64,000 nt of DNA from Natronococcus sp. A-GB7 (GTDB lineage: Archaea; Halobacteriota; Halobacteria; Halobacteriales; Natrialbaceae): NCBI RefSeq assembly GCF_029688865.1, contig NZ_JARUKV010000003.1, forward strand, positions 1 to 64,000, written 5' to 3'. Positions 7,909-16,925 of the stretch are shown in pieces. Each line of letters starts with the position of its first letter. Position 1 is the stretch's first letter. A program made the translations under genes and the position numbers. The notes under the pieces are model-generated. The model did not search any database, had not been told where the DNA came from, and saw only the letters and a program-made list of their open reading frames with translations.

Positions 7909-8886
7909 TCACGGCTCGGCCAGCCCCGGGAACAGCGCCTCCGCGATCACGATCGTCAGGTAGGCCTCGACAAAGGCCGCCAGCGCGAGCAACAGCCAGC
8001 CGAAGACGACGAGAAGGGTGGTCCGATAGACGTAGGTCTTCGTAAACAGCGAGTCGCGCGAGCCGACGAGCCGCTGGCCGGCCCGATGGAGGAACCGGAA
8101 GCCGACGCCCGCGGCGATAAACAGCGCTGGCAGCTCGAAGATCCCGTGGGGGACGAGCAGGGCGACGATCGGGCCGAACCCGACCTCGAGCCCGGTGACG
8201 ACTGCGATGTTGCCGACGATGATCCCGTTAAAGACCATGATGACCGTCGTCACCAGTCCGAGCGTGAGCGCCCCGAAGATAGCCGCCAGAAACGGCGGCG
8301 TGTTCTGGACGAGGAAGAACGACGCCGAGAGCTCGATCCCACCGCCACCGGCCAGTTCGTCGTCGACGAACTCCTCCTCACCGAACTCCTCGGTCAGGAG
8401 CTCGAGGAACAGCTCCGTGAGGTCGACCCCCGCGGCGACGAGCGCGGCCCCGAGGACGACGCCGCCGCCGAACAGTGCCGTCGCGAACCAGACGTAGAGG
8501 CGGTGTTCCGCCCATCCAGCTGCGAGCGACGCGGCCACACCGGAGCCCTCGGTCAGCGCGACCGCGCCGAGCGCGGCGAACGCAAGCGCGAGCACGGCGG
8601 CACCGGCCGCGGCCGTCGGAAGATCGTGGATCGCGGCCGTCGCCCCCGCCGTCGCGAGCGAGACCAGCGCCAGCGCGAACGCGAGGGCCGCCCAGCCGCG
8701 GTTCGGATCCGCTCCCGGCCCCGGCTCCGTCCCGGTCCGGTCGGGATCCGGCGGCTGGCTCGAGGGAGCCTCTCGACCCGCGGAATCAAGCGGCTCGCGT
8801 CGCTCGCTCGCCGACTCGTCGGCCCGCGCCGACCGATCTGCCTCGGTCGACTCGACCGTTCGGTCGTCGGCCTGTCTATCGTTCAT
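7909..8886 (-). CDS. Stage II sporulation protein M (SpoIIM/DUF95) homologue
   Basis: A 325-residue membrane protein with a long acidic, Pro-rich cytoplasmic N-terminus (residues ~1-65) followed by about seven hydrophobic helices. The segment TVIMVFNGIIVGN followed by PHGIFELPALFIAAGVGF is the typical SpoIIM/DUF95 signature seen in bacterial and archaeal homologues. In non-sporulating archaea the role is unknown. ATG 8886 is chosen over the in-frame start at 8904 because it begins a normal acidic N-terminus. It is the last gene of a short leftward group with the phosphotransferase. Confidence 0.8.
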   Translation of the reverse strand: MNDRQADDRTVESTEADRSARADESASERREPLDSAGREAPSSQPPDPDRTGTEPGPGADPNRGWAALAFALALVSLATAGATAAIHDLPTAAAGAAVLALAFAALGAVALTEGSGVAASLAAGWAEHRLYVWFATALFGGGVVLGAALVAAGVDLTELFLELLTEEFGEEEFVDDELAGGGGIELSASFFLVQNTPPFLAAIFGALTLGLVTTVIMVFNGIIVGNIAVVTGLEVGFGPIVALLVPHGIFELPALFIAAGVGFRFLHRAGQRLVGSRDSLFTKTYVYRTTLLVVFGWLLLALAAFVEAYLTIVIAEALFPGLAEP

Positions 8887-8929
8887 ACCCCTTCCTTCGG
8901 GCAAATCGCGGATAAATCCGCCGACGGAG

Positions 8930-9850
8930 CTACCCCTCGAGCAGCCGACGGCACTGCCGCCACAGCTGTCGGCGACCGCGAGCGCTACCAGCGATCCGCC
9001 CGTAGTTCGCCGCTGACTGGGCGATCCAGAGCAGTTTGTACGCCCGGAGTCGACGAGTGGTCTCGGGCTCGAGCCGAACCGCCCGTGCGTATCCGGATCG
9101 GAACGCCGTCCGAAGCCGAGCGCGCTCTCGCGGATCGAGTTCCCGCACGTGGGCGTCGACGAACCGAGCCTCGGCGCGGGCCAGCGCGTACTCGGCGCGG
9201 GTGACGTGGGCGTTCCCCCAGTCGAGGACGCCCGTGATCGAGCCAGACGTGTCGATCAGCAGGTTCGAGGGCTGGTAGTCGCCGTGAGTGAGCACCGGGC
9301 GGGGGTCCGGGTCGTCGGCCGGCGGTATCGGGAGCGCCTCGAGCGCGGGTCCGAAATCCACCGCGTGCCAGCCCTCGGGCTCGCACAGCCGAAGTGACGA
9401 TCCCTCGCGGGCGAGCCCGGCGACGCGGTCGAACGCGAGCGAATCCGTCGCGTGGAGCCGACCGAGCAGCTCGCCGGCCTCCCGAGCGAGCCGTTCGCGG
9501 ACGGCCGGCTCGAGACCCGGATACTCGGGCCCGGGATTTCGGCCCGACAGATGCTCGTAGAGAGCCCACCGTTCGGGCCCGGCGTTGGACGGGTTCGCGA
9601 GCGAACCCGACGCGAGTACCTCGGGAACCGGAAGGTCGGTCGCCGCGCCGACGAGGTCGACGACCAGCGGTTCGATCACGTCGCCCGTCCAGACGCTAGC
9701 ACCGCCGCGCTTGCAGACCGCCGTCTCCGGGTTGTCGGCCAGCTCGAGGACGAGCGTGTCGGCGACCGAGCCCGGATCAGGGCGGCGAACCGATCGGAGT
9801 TCGGTCCCGAGGGCGGTCTCGACGATCCGTGCGGCCGTCTCGAAGTGCAT
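8930..9850 (-). CDS. Aminoglycoside phosphotransferase-fold kinase
   Basis: A 306-residue protein of the APH/choline-kinase superfamily, which phosphorylates small molecules with ATP. The catalytic loop LTHGDYQPSNLLID supplies H-G-D and the downstream Asn. It is followed by VLDWGNAHVT, the IDW-like metal-binding Asp. The N-terminal lobe is short, as usual. The start at ATG 9850 removes an upstream Ser/Ala-rich extension that has no homology to kinases. It is divergent from PRPP synthetase with 112 nt between. The substrate cannot be read from sequence; resistance is unlikely to be the real function in an archaeon. Confidence 0.85.
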   Translation of the reverse strand: MHFETAARIVETALGTELRSVRRPDPGSVADTLVLELADNPETAVCKRGGASVWTGDVIEPLVVDLVGAATDLPVPEVLASGSLANPSNAGPERWALYEHLSGRNPGPEYPGLEPAVRERLAREAGELLGRLHATDSLAFDRVAGLAREGSSLRLCEPEGWHAVDFGPALEALPIPPADDPDPRPVLTHGDYQPSNLLIDTSGSITGVLDWGNAHVTRAEYALARAEARFVDAHVRELDPRERARLRTAFRSGYARAVRLEPETTRRLRAYKLLWIAQSAANYGRIAGSARGRRQLWRQCRRLLEG

Positions 9851-9962
9851 CCGTCCGCCGGCTACGGTCGGCGCAGCCGTAGCCCTTCCGTCCCGCCGAG
9901 TCGTCGGCAACGCCGGCACCGAGAACGAAAGCGGGTTTACCCGCGGCGCTGTGGCAACGAGT

Positions 9963-10820
9963 ATGATCGTCAGCGGATCCAGCTCCCAGGCCTTCGCCGC
10001 GGCCCTCGCCCGCGACCTCGAGGAACCGCTCGCCGCCGTCGAGTACGACCGATTCCCCGACGGCGAACTGCTCGCGGCCGCTCCCGACGTCGCCGACCGC
10101 GACGTCGACCGGGCGATCGTCGTCGCCTCGACGACCTCGAGCGATGCCCACCTCGAGGTGCTCCAGCTCCAGGATGCCGTCCGGGAGGCCGGCGCCGACG
10201 AGGTCGTGACGGTGTTGCCGTACATGGGGTACGGTCGCCAGGACAAGGCCTTCGAGGCGGGCCACCCGATCTCGGCGCGAGCCGTCGCGCGGGCGATCTC
10301 GACCGGAACGGACCGCGTGCTCACCGTCAACCCTCACGAGGAGTCGATCTGTGGCTTCTTCGAGCCGACCGCGACGGCCGTCGACGCCGCTGACCAACTG
10401 GCCGACCCCCTTCCGGCTGACCTCGAGGAACCCGTCTTCCTCTCGCCCGACGCGGGTGCTGTGGAACTCGCCGAGACGGTTCGGGACGCCTACGGCAGGG
10501 GGGCGACGGACTACTTCGAGAAGACTCGACTCTCGGGGACCGAGGTCGAGATCTCGCCCAGCGACGTCGCCGTCGCGGACCGGGACGTCGTCGTCACCGA
10601 CGACATCATCGCGACGGGGTCGACGATGAGCGAGGCCGTCGGCGTCCTCGGCGAGCGCGGTGTCGGCCGCGTGTTCGTCACCTGCGTCCACCCGCTGCTG
10701 GCCCGCGACGCCGTCACGAAGCTCTCGAGAGCCGGCGTCGAGGCGATCTACGGCACCGACACGATCGAGCGCCAGTACAGTGCGGTGTCGGTTGCCCCGT
10801 CGGTCGCCGACGAACTGTAA
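9963..10820 (+). CDS. prs: Ribose-phosphate pyrophosphokinase (PRPP synthetase)
   Basis: A 285-residue enzyme making PRPP from ribose 5-phosphate and ATP for purine, pyrimidine, His and Trp synthesis. The catalytic flexible-loop region PYMGYGRQDK is followed by the PRPP-binding loop VVVTDDIIATGSTMSEA near residue 210. Its length is that of the short archaeal class. The start ATG 9963 gives MIVSGSSSQAFA, which matches archaeal homologues. His genes and upp elsewhere in the window use its product, though they are not linked in an operon. Confidence 0.95.
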   Translation: MIVSGSSSQAFAAALARDLEEPLAAVEYDRFPDGELLAAAPDVADRDVDRAIVVASTTSSDAHLEVLQLQDAVREAGADEVVTVLPYMGYGRQDKAFEAGHPISARAVARAISTGTDRVLTVNPHEESICGFFEPTATAVDAADQLADPLPADLEEPVFLSPDAGAVELAETVRDAYGRGATDYFEKTRLSGTEVEISPSDVAVADRDVVVTDDIIATGSTMSEAVGVLGERGVGRVFVTCVHPLLARDAVTKLSRAGVEAIYGTDTIERQYSAVSVAPSVADEL

Positions 10821-10911
10821 CAGTAGAGCGGAGCACGGTTTCGGTATTCAGCCTCTCGAGTGGTAATCGCGTTCCCTATAGAGAATAAAGTCAGCAGACG
10901 GGAGATGCCGA

Positions 10912-11139
10912 TTACTCGACTGACTCGCCGCTTCGCCGGGATCGATCACGTCCCATCTCGACGACGTAGCCGTCCTGGGAGATGGAGATAGATGCCCGCG
11001 GGTCGGTCGATTGGTCGCCGAGGTACTGAGCAGACTCGATTCCGACCGCGTCGAACGGGTAGAGGGAACCGTCCGCCGACGTACGGACCCAATCGAAACG
11101 ACTCTTGAAGATTTGTTCGAGCCTCATTCGAGCTTTCAT
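10912..11139 (-). CDS. Small uncharacterised protein
   Basis: A 75-residue protein beginning MKARMRLEQIF, with a central YPFDAVGIESAQYLG segment and a basic C-terminal end (RDRSRRSGESVE). I do not recognise the family and see no cofactor motif. The codon use looks normal for the region apart from an AT-richer start. Upstream A+T-rich sequence (AAATACAAG and further back ACAATTAG) could hold a promoter. It is likely a real gene because the frame is open with sensible composition, but support is modest. Confidence 0.5.
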   Translation of the reverse strand: MKARMRLEQIFKSRFDWVRTSADGSLYPFDAVGIESAQYLGDQSTDPRASISISQDGYVVEMGRDRSRRSGESVE

Positions 11140-11589
11140 GGTTATCTTGTATTTGGCTTCTAATTGTGAAGAGTATTACGAGAAGCATGTGAACACGTGG
11201 TGAACGATCTGCACCCACGGGTGACGACGATTGGAGAACCACTTCATAAAGCACGTTCAGGATGCTTGAAGTTCCACTGAAACTAACACTAGCCGGTTAC
11301 TACCTTTCGTAGGTCCAAGCCAGATGATGTGTAACATTCGCGTTGTGTACAGGCGGAGGCGGTATCACTGCAGTGTGGTTCAAGCACAGCACCCGCGATC
11401 GAGCATCGCGAGTGAGCGGCTTTTTAGCGTAGATTTTTGCGCGAGTGGTTCCGCGCGAAGCGCGGAATCCCGACGCGGAAAAAGGTACGTGTGTAGATCG
11501 ATATAACGAATCAACCGTTCTGAGTTCGACACCGCGACCGAACAAAGAAGGGCGATTGCCAACTGCTAATGAAAAATCCGGTTTTGCGC
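11140..11589. other. Gene-free 450-nt stretch with hairpins
   Basis: This region lies upstream of the small gene ending at 11139 and downstream of ileS. It is A+T-richer than its surroundings and contains two stable inverted repeats, listed separately. On the minus strand a T-run (ATTTTTCATT, about 11569-11578) just after the ileS stop could be its terminator. I see no coding frame of quality. Confidence 0.5.
11394..11467. repeat. Two inverted repeats with T-runs between
   Basis: CGCGAT (11394-11399) pairs with ATCGCG (11405-11410) over a 5-nt loop. TTCCGCGC (11449-11456) pairs perfectly with GCGCGGAA (11460-11467) over a 3-nt loop. Between them are two T-runs (GCTTTTTAG and GATTTTTGC). The arrangement could be a transcription terminator for either strand, or a structured 3' region. 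Confidence 0.5.
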
Positions 11590-14500
11590 TTAGTCCGAGG
11601 CTTCCGCCGCCGCGACGGGCTCGAGGGCGATCTCCATCGCGACCCCGTCGACGTCCCACTCCTTGCGGTGGCCGTCCTCGACCGTCCGCAGTTCGTCGGC
11701 CCGGACCTCCTCGCGGATCAGGTCCTCGCGTTCCTCGACCAGCGAGGCCACGCGGTCGTCGTCGATCTCGACCTCGAGGACGATCCGCTCCTCGACGTCT
11801 AAGTCGAGCTCCTTGCGCATCTCCTGGACTCGACGGATGACCTCGCGGGCGTACCCCTCGCTCTCGATGTCCTCGGTCAGCGAGGCGTCGACGTAGGCGA
11901 CGCCGCGGTCGTCGCCGTCGAGCGAGAAGGCGGTGCCGGCGATGTCGTCGGGGGTCTCGGTGACAAAGGAGACCATCGACTCCTCGATCGATTCGCCGTC
12001 CTCGAGCGCGTCCGAGACGGCCGCTTCGAGGGTCTCGAGGTCCGGTTCGTCGATGCGGGCCTCGTTGAGCGCGTTCATCACCTGCCCGGCGCGGCCGCCG
12101 AAGGCCGGGCCGAGTTCGCTCATATCGGCCTCGGCGCTGTACCGAAGCTCCTCCCAGCGGTTTTCCGCCGAGACGAGTTCGATCTCGCGGGCGTTGAGCC
12201 GGTCCTCGAGCAGGTCGGCGTGGCGCTCGACCGCTTCGGCGACCCGCTCGTCGTCGGCCGCGACGACGACCCGCGGAACGGGCCAGCGCAGCTTGCGGCC
12301 GGCCTGCTGGCGGGCGTTGGCGCCCGCTTCCTCGATCGCCCGCAGGAAGGCGACGTCGGTCTCGAGCTGGTCGTCGACCCAGTACTCCTCGACGGCGGGC
12401 CAGTCGCACATGTGGACGGTGTCGTGTTCGGCCTCGCCCGTGAGCGTGCCGTAGATCTCGTCGCTGACGAACGGCGCGTAGGGAGCGAGCAGGGCGACCG
12501 TCTCGCGCAGGACGCGGTAGATCGTCGCGTAAGCGGCTTCTTTGGAGGCGCTGTCCTCTTCCTCCCACATCCGTTCGCGGACGGCCTGGACGTAGAAGCG
12601 GGAGACGTCCTCGACGACGAACTCGAGCAGCGCATCGAGGGCCTTGTCCTGGCGGTAGTCCTCGAACGCCTCGGTCATCTCGGCTTTCGTCGACTGCAGC
12701 CGGGCGAGCACCCACTCGTCGATCAGCTCGAGGTCCGAATCGACGTCGTCCAGGCTCGTCCCCTGAGGATCGAAGTCGTCCAGCCGCATGTACGGCAGCG
12801 GGAACCGGAAGACGTTCCACAGCGTCCGGAGGTTGTCCTCCATCGTCTGCATACCATCCCAGGAGAAGCGCATGTCGTCGCCCTGGGGGTTGTTCGACAG
12901 CAGGAACAGTCGCATCACGTCCCGGCCGTGGCGGTCGATCGCCTCGTGGGGGTCGATCAGGATGTCCTTGGACTTGCTCATCGCGCGGCCGTCGGGCATC
13001 AGCGCGTGGCCGTGCATCAACACCTCCTGGTAGGGACTCTCGCCGAGCGCCGCGGTCCCCATCCCGAGCTGGGACCAGAACCAGCCGCGAGTCTGGTCGT
13101 GGGCCTCGAGGATGAGGTCGGCGGGCCACAGTTCGTCGAACGTGCTGTCGTCCGAGGGGAAGTTCAGCGTGCCCCAGGAGGCCACCGAGGAGTCGAGCCA
13201 GACGTCGAACACGTCCGGAACGCGGGTGTACGTCTTCCCGTCCTCGGTGATCGTCAGGTCGTCGACGGTGTCCTTGTGGAGGTCGACGCTGTCGTACTCG
13301 ATCTCCTGATCGACCCGCTCGACGAGCTCCTCGCGGTCGGCGACGACGATCATGTCCTCGTCGTCGTCCCGATCCTCGGGCGTCCAGACGGGGAGGGGAA
13401 TGCCCCAGTAGCGCTGGCGGGAGACGTTCCAGTCGGGGGCGTCCTCGACGAAGTCACGGAACCGGTTGTCCCGTGCCCACTGGGGGTGCCACTCGCTGTC
13501 CTCGATGTTGGAAAGCAGCTCCTCCTTGACGTCGGTGATCGTGATGAACCACTGGTCGGTGACGATCTGGACGATCCCCGTGTCACAGCGCCAGCAGTGG
13601 CCGTAGCTGTGGTGGACCGTTCCCGAGGACAGCATCGCCCCGTTGTCCTCGAGGTCGGCGATGAGCTCCTCGTCGGCGTCCTTGACGAACTGGTCCTCGT
13701 ACTTACCAGCCTCCTCGGTGTAGACGCCGTCACCGGCGACCGGACAGAAAATCGGCAGGCCGAGTTCGCGGCCCCGCCGGAAGTCCTCCTCACCGTGGCC
13801 GGGCGCGGAGTGGACGAGTCCGGTGCGGTCGGCCTCGACGTACTCGGCGTCGTAGATCTGGAGGGCGTCGTCGACGTCGACGTGGTCGGGCACCTCCTCG
13901 GCGAGGGGGTGTTCGTACTCCCAGCCGATCATCTCCTCGCCCGTAACGGTCTCGAGGAGCTCGTAGTCGTCGTAGCGGCCCTCCTTGAGGACGCCCTCGA
14001 CACAGTCCTCGGCGACGTAGATGACCTCCTCCTCGCCGTCCTTCTCGGCTCGGACGCCCTGGTAGGTCAGCTCGGGATCGACCGCGACGAACGTGTTCGC
14101 CGGGATCGTCCACGGCGTCGTCGTCCAGATGACGACCGACCCCTCCCGGTCGACGAGATCGAACTTGACGTAGATCGAGGGGTCTTCGACGTCCTCGTAC
14201 TCGACCTCGTTGTTCGCGATGGCGGTCTCACAGCGCGGACACTGCGAGATCGAGCGGTGGCCCTTCTCGACGAGCCCGCGCTCGGCTGCCTTCGAAAAGC
14301 CCCACCAGGCGGCCTCCATGTACTCGGGTTCGACGGTCCGGTAGGGGTCGTCCCAGTCCATCCAGACGCCGAAGTCCTGGAAGTCGGACTGGAGCCCCTC
14401 GAGCTGTTCGTCGGCGTACTCCTTGCACTCCCGGATGAACTCGTCCTCGCCGAACTCCTCGATGTCCTTCTTGTTCTCGAAGCCGAGCCGCTCCTCGACG

Positions 14501-14790
14501 CGGGTCTCGATCGGCAGTCCGTGCATGTCGTAGCCCGGACGGTCGGTGACGTCGTACCCCTGCATCCGCAGGAAGCGGATGTAGACGTCCTTCAGGGACT
14601 TGTTCCAGGTCGTTCCCATGTGTGCCGACCCGGAGGTGTACGGCGGGCCGTCGACGAAGAAGAAGGAGTCGCCGTCGGATCGGTGCTCGACCGTCTGTTC
14701 GTAGGCGTCGACGTCGTCCCAGTAGTCGAAGACCCGTTGCTCTAGGGTGTGGGGGTCGTACTGGTCGTCGACCTCGTCGAACCTGCTCAT
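11590..14790 (-). CDS. ileS: Isoleucyl-tRNA synthetase
   Basis: A 1066-residue class I synthetase that charges tRNA-Ile. The HIGH motif appears as HMGT at residues 57-60, following GPPYTSG, and the KMSKS motif as MSKSK at residues 604-608. Between lie the editing domain (with the typical TTTPWTIPAN segment) and a zinc-binding Cys set (CPRCETAIANNE). The C-terminal anticodon-binding and tail domains are complete, so length is normal for the archaeal type. Start ATG 14790 gives MSRFDEVDDQYDP, preferred over an upstream extension of 51 residues that lacks homology. It is monocistronic. Confidence 0.97.
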   Translation of the reverse strand: MSRFDEVDDQYDPHTLEQRVFDYWDDVDAYEQTVEHRSDGDSFFFVDGPPYTSGSAHMGTTWNKSLKDVYIRFLRMQGYDVTDRPGYDMHGLPIETRVEERLGFENKKDIEEFGEDEFIRECKEYADEQLEGLQSDFQDFGVWMDWDDPYRTVEPEYMEAAWWGFSKAAERGLVEKGHRSISQCPRCETAIANNEVEYEDVEDPSIYVKFDLVDREGSVVIWTTTPWTIPANTFVAVDPELTYQGVRAEKDGEEEVIYVAEDCVEGVLKEGRYDDYELLETVTGEEMIGWEYEHPLAEEVPDHVDVDDALQIYDAEYVEADRTGLVHSAPGHGEEDFRRGRELGLPIFCPVAGDGVYTEEAGKYEDQFVKDADEELIADLEDNGAMLSSGTVHHSYGHCWRCDTGIVQIVTDQWFITITDVKEELLSNIEDSEWHPQWARDNRFRDFVEDAPDWNVSRQRYWGIPLPVWTPEDRDDDEDMIVVADREELVERVDQEIEYDSVDLHKDTVDDLTITEDGKTYTRVPDVFDVWLDSSVASWGTLNFPSDDSTFDELWPADLILEAHDQTRGWFWSQLGMGTAALGESPYQEVLMHGHALMPDGRAMSKSKDILIDPHEAIDRHGRDVMRLFLLSNNPQGDDMRFSWDGMQTMEDNLRTLWNVFRFPLPYMRLDDFDPQGTSLDDVDSDLELIDEWVLARLQSTKAEMTEAFEDYRQDKALDALLEFVVEDVSRFYVQAVRERMWEEEDSASKEAAYATIYRVLRETVALLAPYAPFVSDEIYGTLTGEAEHDTVHMCDWPAVEEYWVDDQLETDVAFLRAIEEAGANARQQAGRKLRWPVPRVVVAADDERVAEAVERHADLLEDRLNAREIELVSAENRWEELRYSAEADMSELGPAFGGRAGQVMNALNEARIDEPDLETLEAAVSDALEDGESIEESMVSFVTETPDDIAGTAFSLDGDDRGVAYVDASLTEDIESEGYAREVIRRVQEMRKELDLDVEERIVLEVEIDDDRVASLVEEREDLIREEVRADELRTVEDGHRKEWDVDGVAMEIALEPVAAAEASD

Positions 14791-14942
14791 ACCGGACGTA
14801 ATTGCACGGGACGGTAAAGAGGAATCGATATTGCAGGTTCGGCTCGACGGGAGTCGACGACCTCCACGGTCGCCGTGTCCCGGAAAACGGCCCGTCCGAG
14901 ACCCGTCGGCTTCGTATTCAATATCCGAACGTAGAACAAGCA

Positions 14943-14949
14943 CTATATG
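14943..14949 (+). promoter_or_regulatory. TATA box before small membrane protein gene
   Basis: CTATATG lies about 25 nt before ATG 14972, the right distance for a leaderless haloarchaeal transcript. It is the main support for that small gene. Confidence 0.5.
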
Positions 14950-14971
14950 TTGGATTATTGTTGTTCCCTAC

Positions 14972-15154
14972 ATGGCGATTAGCAGTCTGATCGGGCTCAC
15001 GTTCGTCTTCGCGTTTCTGACGACGGCATCGTACGTCGGCACCCGGCTGGCGATACGAGACGCCACGCCGCAGGGACCGAGCCGGGAGTACGTACCCGAG
15101 AAGCGGCCGGACGAAGGGCAAACGAGCCGTGACGGGCGCTCGAGGGCGGAGTGA
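14972..15154 (+). CDS. Small single-pass membrane protein
   Basis: A 60-residue protein with one N-terminal transmembrane helix (residues ~3-22) followed by a hydrophilic, mixed-charge cytoplasmic tail rich in Pro, Arg and Glu. I do not recognise the family. The start at ATG 14972 is supported by a TATA box 25 nt upstream. It is divergent from ileS. The next small gene may follow in the same transcript. Confidence 0.55.
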   Translation: MAISSLIGLTFVFAFLTTASYVGTRLAIRDATPQGPSREYVPEKRPDEGQTSRDGRSRAE

Positions 15155-15245
15155 CCGGCGTTCTCTCGAGGCCCGCGGTACAGTCGGAGTCCTGTTCGGC
15201 CGAGAATTTCTGAAACCCCTCGCGGTCGTCGTCGCTGACTGGTTG

Positions 15246-15425
15246 ATGCTCGAGACGGGAGCCGCGATGCCGGCGTTCGTGGAGGTCCGGGCCCTCCTGA
15301 ACGCGCTCTACGAAGGGATCAGGACGCTCACGACGCTCGTCGACGCCGTGCTCTACTACGGCGGTGCGCTCGCGTTGCTGGTCAAGCTCGTTTACGACAC
15401 TGCCGTCCTCGCCGACTCGAGCTAG
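15246..15425 (+). CDS. Small hydrophobic protein, uncertain start
   Basis: About 59 residues from ATG 15246, with amphipathic segments and a hydrophobic C-terminal helix (YYGGALALLVKLVYD). Longer in-frame starts exist (GTG 15129 or TTG 15243), and the preceding FLKPLAVVVADWL stretch is hydrophobic, so the true N-terminus may lie further upstream. No family is recognised. Its TAG stop is embedded in the 16-bp palindrome CTCGAGCTAGCTCGAG (15416-15431) shared with the convergent gene. Confidence 0.4.
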   Translation: MLETGAAMPAFVEVRALLNALYEGIRTLTTLVDAVLYYGGALALLVKLVYDTAVLADSS

Positions 15426-15649
15426 CTCGAGCGAACCGACGCGAGGACCTTCTGGTAGCCGATGCCGTAGATGCCAGCGTAGAGCATGATCGCACCGAGG
15501 CCGGCGAGCCACAGCGCGACGACGGCTTCGCCCGAGCCGAAGTGCTGGAGGCTCGCGTACTCCGCGGCGAGCCCCCCGGCGGTCAGAACGGCCGCTGCGA
15601 GGACGTAGAGTAACAGTGCGAGCGATTCGGCGATGAGTTCGGAGCCCAT
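15422..15649 (-). CDS. Small membrane protein, unknown
   Basis: A 75-residue protein with two transmembrane helices (residues ~8-30 and ~42-64) and short termini. I cannot place it in a family. It starts at ATG 15649 and is divergent from the uracil-DNA glycosylase gene. It ends in a 4-nt stop-codon overlap with the rightward small gene. A role in the membrane is all that can be inferred. Confidence 0.6.
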   Translation of the reverse strand: MGSELIAESLALLLYVLAAAVLTAGGLAAEYASLQHFGSGEAVVALWLAGLGAIMLYAGIYGIGYQKVLASVRSS

Positions 15650-15711
15650 TGTCGTCCGAGAGTCACCCGGTGAAGGTAAACTTGTCCCTCGCTCTACCGA
15701 CGATCCGACCG

Positions 15712-15720
15712 GCCTATACA
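15712..15720 (+). promoter_or_regulatory. TATA box for the uracil-DNA glycosylase gene
   Basis: CCTATACAC lies about 26 nt before the GTG at 15742. It decides the start, since the longer frame has only a TTG at 15649. Confidence 0.55.
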
Positions 15721-15741
15721 CCTCGAGACCCGAACGAGCCC

Positions 15742-16416
15742 GTGCCAGCTTCGAACGACGATGCCACCCCGGAGCCGCCGTTTCCCGACTCGAGGAACGT
15801 CCTCGAGTCCGACTGTCGGCGCTGTCCCGCCCTCGCCGAGGACCGAAACTGCATCTCGTGGGGAACCGGCCCGCTCGACGCCGACGTGCTCGTCGTCGGC
15901 GAGGCGCCCGGCTCCGGGAACCCTGACGCCGACCGCTGGAAGGGGGGCAACTGGACGGGGAAGGCCTACACCTCCCGCCACTCGGGCCGACGGATCCGGG
16001 GGATGCTCGAGCGGGTCGGCCACGACGAACGGTCGTACTACACGAACGCGGTGAAGTGTTTTCCCGCGAGCGAGGAGGATCCGACCAGCAACCGCGAGCC
16101 GACCGACGAGGAGCGGGCGAACTGTCGAGCCCACCTGGCAACGGAGGTCGAGACCCTCGAGCCCGACGTCGTCCTCGCGACGGGTAAGCACGCGACGAAA
16201 TCCGTACTGGCGGCCGAGGGCCGCGGGCTCGACGGGTTCATCGACTCCGTCCTCGAGCCCGTCCGCTGTGAGACCCTCGACACCTGGCTCGTTCCGATTC
16301 TACATCCCTCCTACCAGGACGTCTGGATCGTCCGCATGGGGTACGAACCCGAGGAGTACCTCGCAGAGATCGGCGCAACGCTCGACGAACTCGCCGCGGA
16401 CGGCCCGGACGCCTAA
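15742..16416 (+). CDS. Uracil-DNA glycosylase, Fe-S family 4-like
   Basis: A 224-residue repair enzyme predicted to excise uracil from DNA. Four cysteines, C25, C28, C106 (AVKCFP) and C128 (ANCRAH), match the 4Fe-4S ligands of family 4/5 UDGs. Motif A is GEAPG at residues 53-57 and motif B is HPS near residue 190. The start is taken as GTG 15742 because a TATA box lies 26 nt upstream and the preceding frame is non-conserved. Haloarchaea carry several UDG paralogues; whether this is the main one is not known. Confidence 0.85.
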   Translation: MPASNDDATPEPPFPDSRNVLESDCRRCPALAEDRNCISWGTGPLDADVLVVGEAPGSGNPDADRWKGGNWTGKAYTSRHSGRRIRGMLERVGHDERSYYTNAVKCFPASEEDPTSNREPTDEERANCRAHLATEVETLEPDVVLATGKHATKSVLAAEGRGLDGFIDSVLEPVRCETLDTWLVPILHPSYQDVWIVRMGYEPEEYLAEIGATLDELAADGPDA

Positions 16417-16440
16417 GCCGTTCGACGCCCAACTCGAGGT

Positions 16441-16875
16441 ATGGCGGTTCGACATCGACTGACGAGCGTCGAAACGGTTCTCGAGGAGGGATCCTGGCTG
16501 TTTACGGTTCGGGACGGGCGCGGCGAAGAAAAGGAGGTGATCCTCGTCCCCTGCGACGACGACGAGCGCGCCCCGGTCGAGGCGTGGGTCAACCGGTGTA
16601 CCCACGAGAGCCAGCGGCTCCACCGAGAGGGAATCGGGGCCGTGATCCGCGACGGCGGAATCGTCTGTCCGAAACACGGCTCGATGTTCGAGACCTGCTC
16701 GGGCTACTGCGACAACGGCGAGGCCGCGAACACGACGCTCGTCGACGTCGGGATCGAGGTCGAGGACGGGGAGGTGTACCTGACCGACAACGACGTCAGC
16801 TTCCTTCGGGATGGTGGAACGAACGACGACGAGGACGGGGACGGACCGAGTTCGACGTCCCACATCCAGTTCTGA
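16441..16875 (+). CDS. Rieske 2Fe-2S protein
   Basis: A 144-residue protein with the Rieske pair C53-x-H55 and C76-x2-H79, which coordinate a 2Fe-2S cluster. Two further cysteines (C86 and C90, in ETCSGYC) are unusual for soluble Rieske ferredoxins and might form a disulphide. The C-terminal 25 residues are acidic and disordered. No signal peptide or membrane helix is present, so it is probably a cytoplasmic Rieske ferredoxin or a subunit of an oxygenase system; no oxygenase is nearby. It follows the UDG gene by 24 nt and may share its message. Confidence 0.85.
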   Translation: MAVRHRLTSVETVLEEGSWLFTVRDGRGEEKEVILVPCDDDERAPVEAWVNRCTHESQRLHREGIGAVIRDGGIVCPKHGSMFETCSGYCDNGEAANTTLVDVGIEVEDGEVYLTDNDVSFLRDGGTNDDEDGDGPSSTSHIQF

Positions 16876-16925
16876 GCGCGGATCGCCGGGTAACCTTCTT
16901 ACGGCGAGCCGACACACACTCGCGT

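Noticed and set aside
11300-11589. Open leftward reading continuing past the ileS region considered as a gene
   Set aside because: It is out of frame with ileS and antisense-like in composition; only the hairpins stand out.
12220-14745. 841-codon open frame opposite ileS
   Set aside because: It is entirely antisense to an unmistakable isoleucyl-tRNA synthetase, and its composition is that of a shadow frame.
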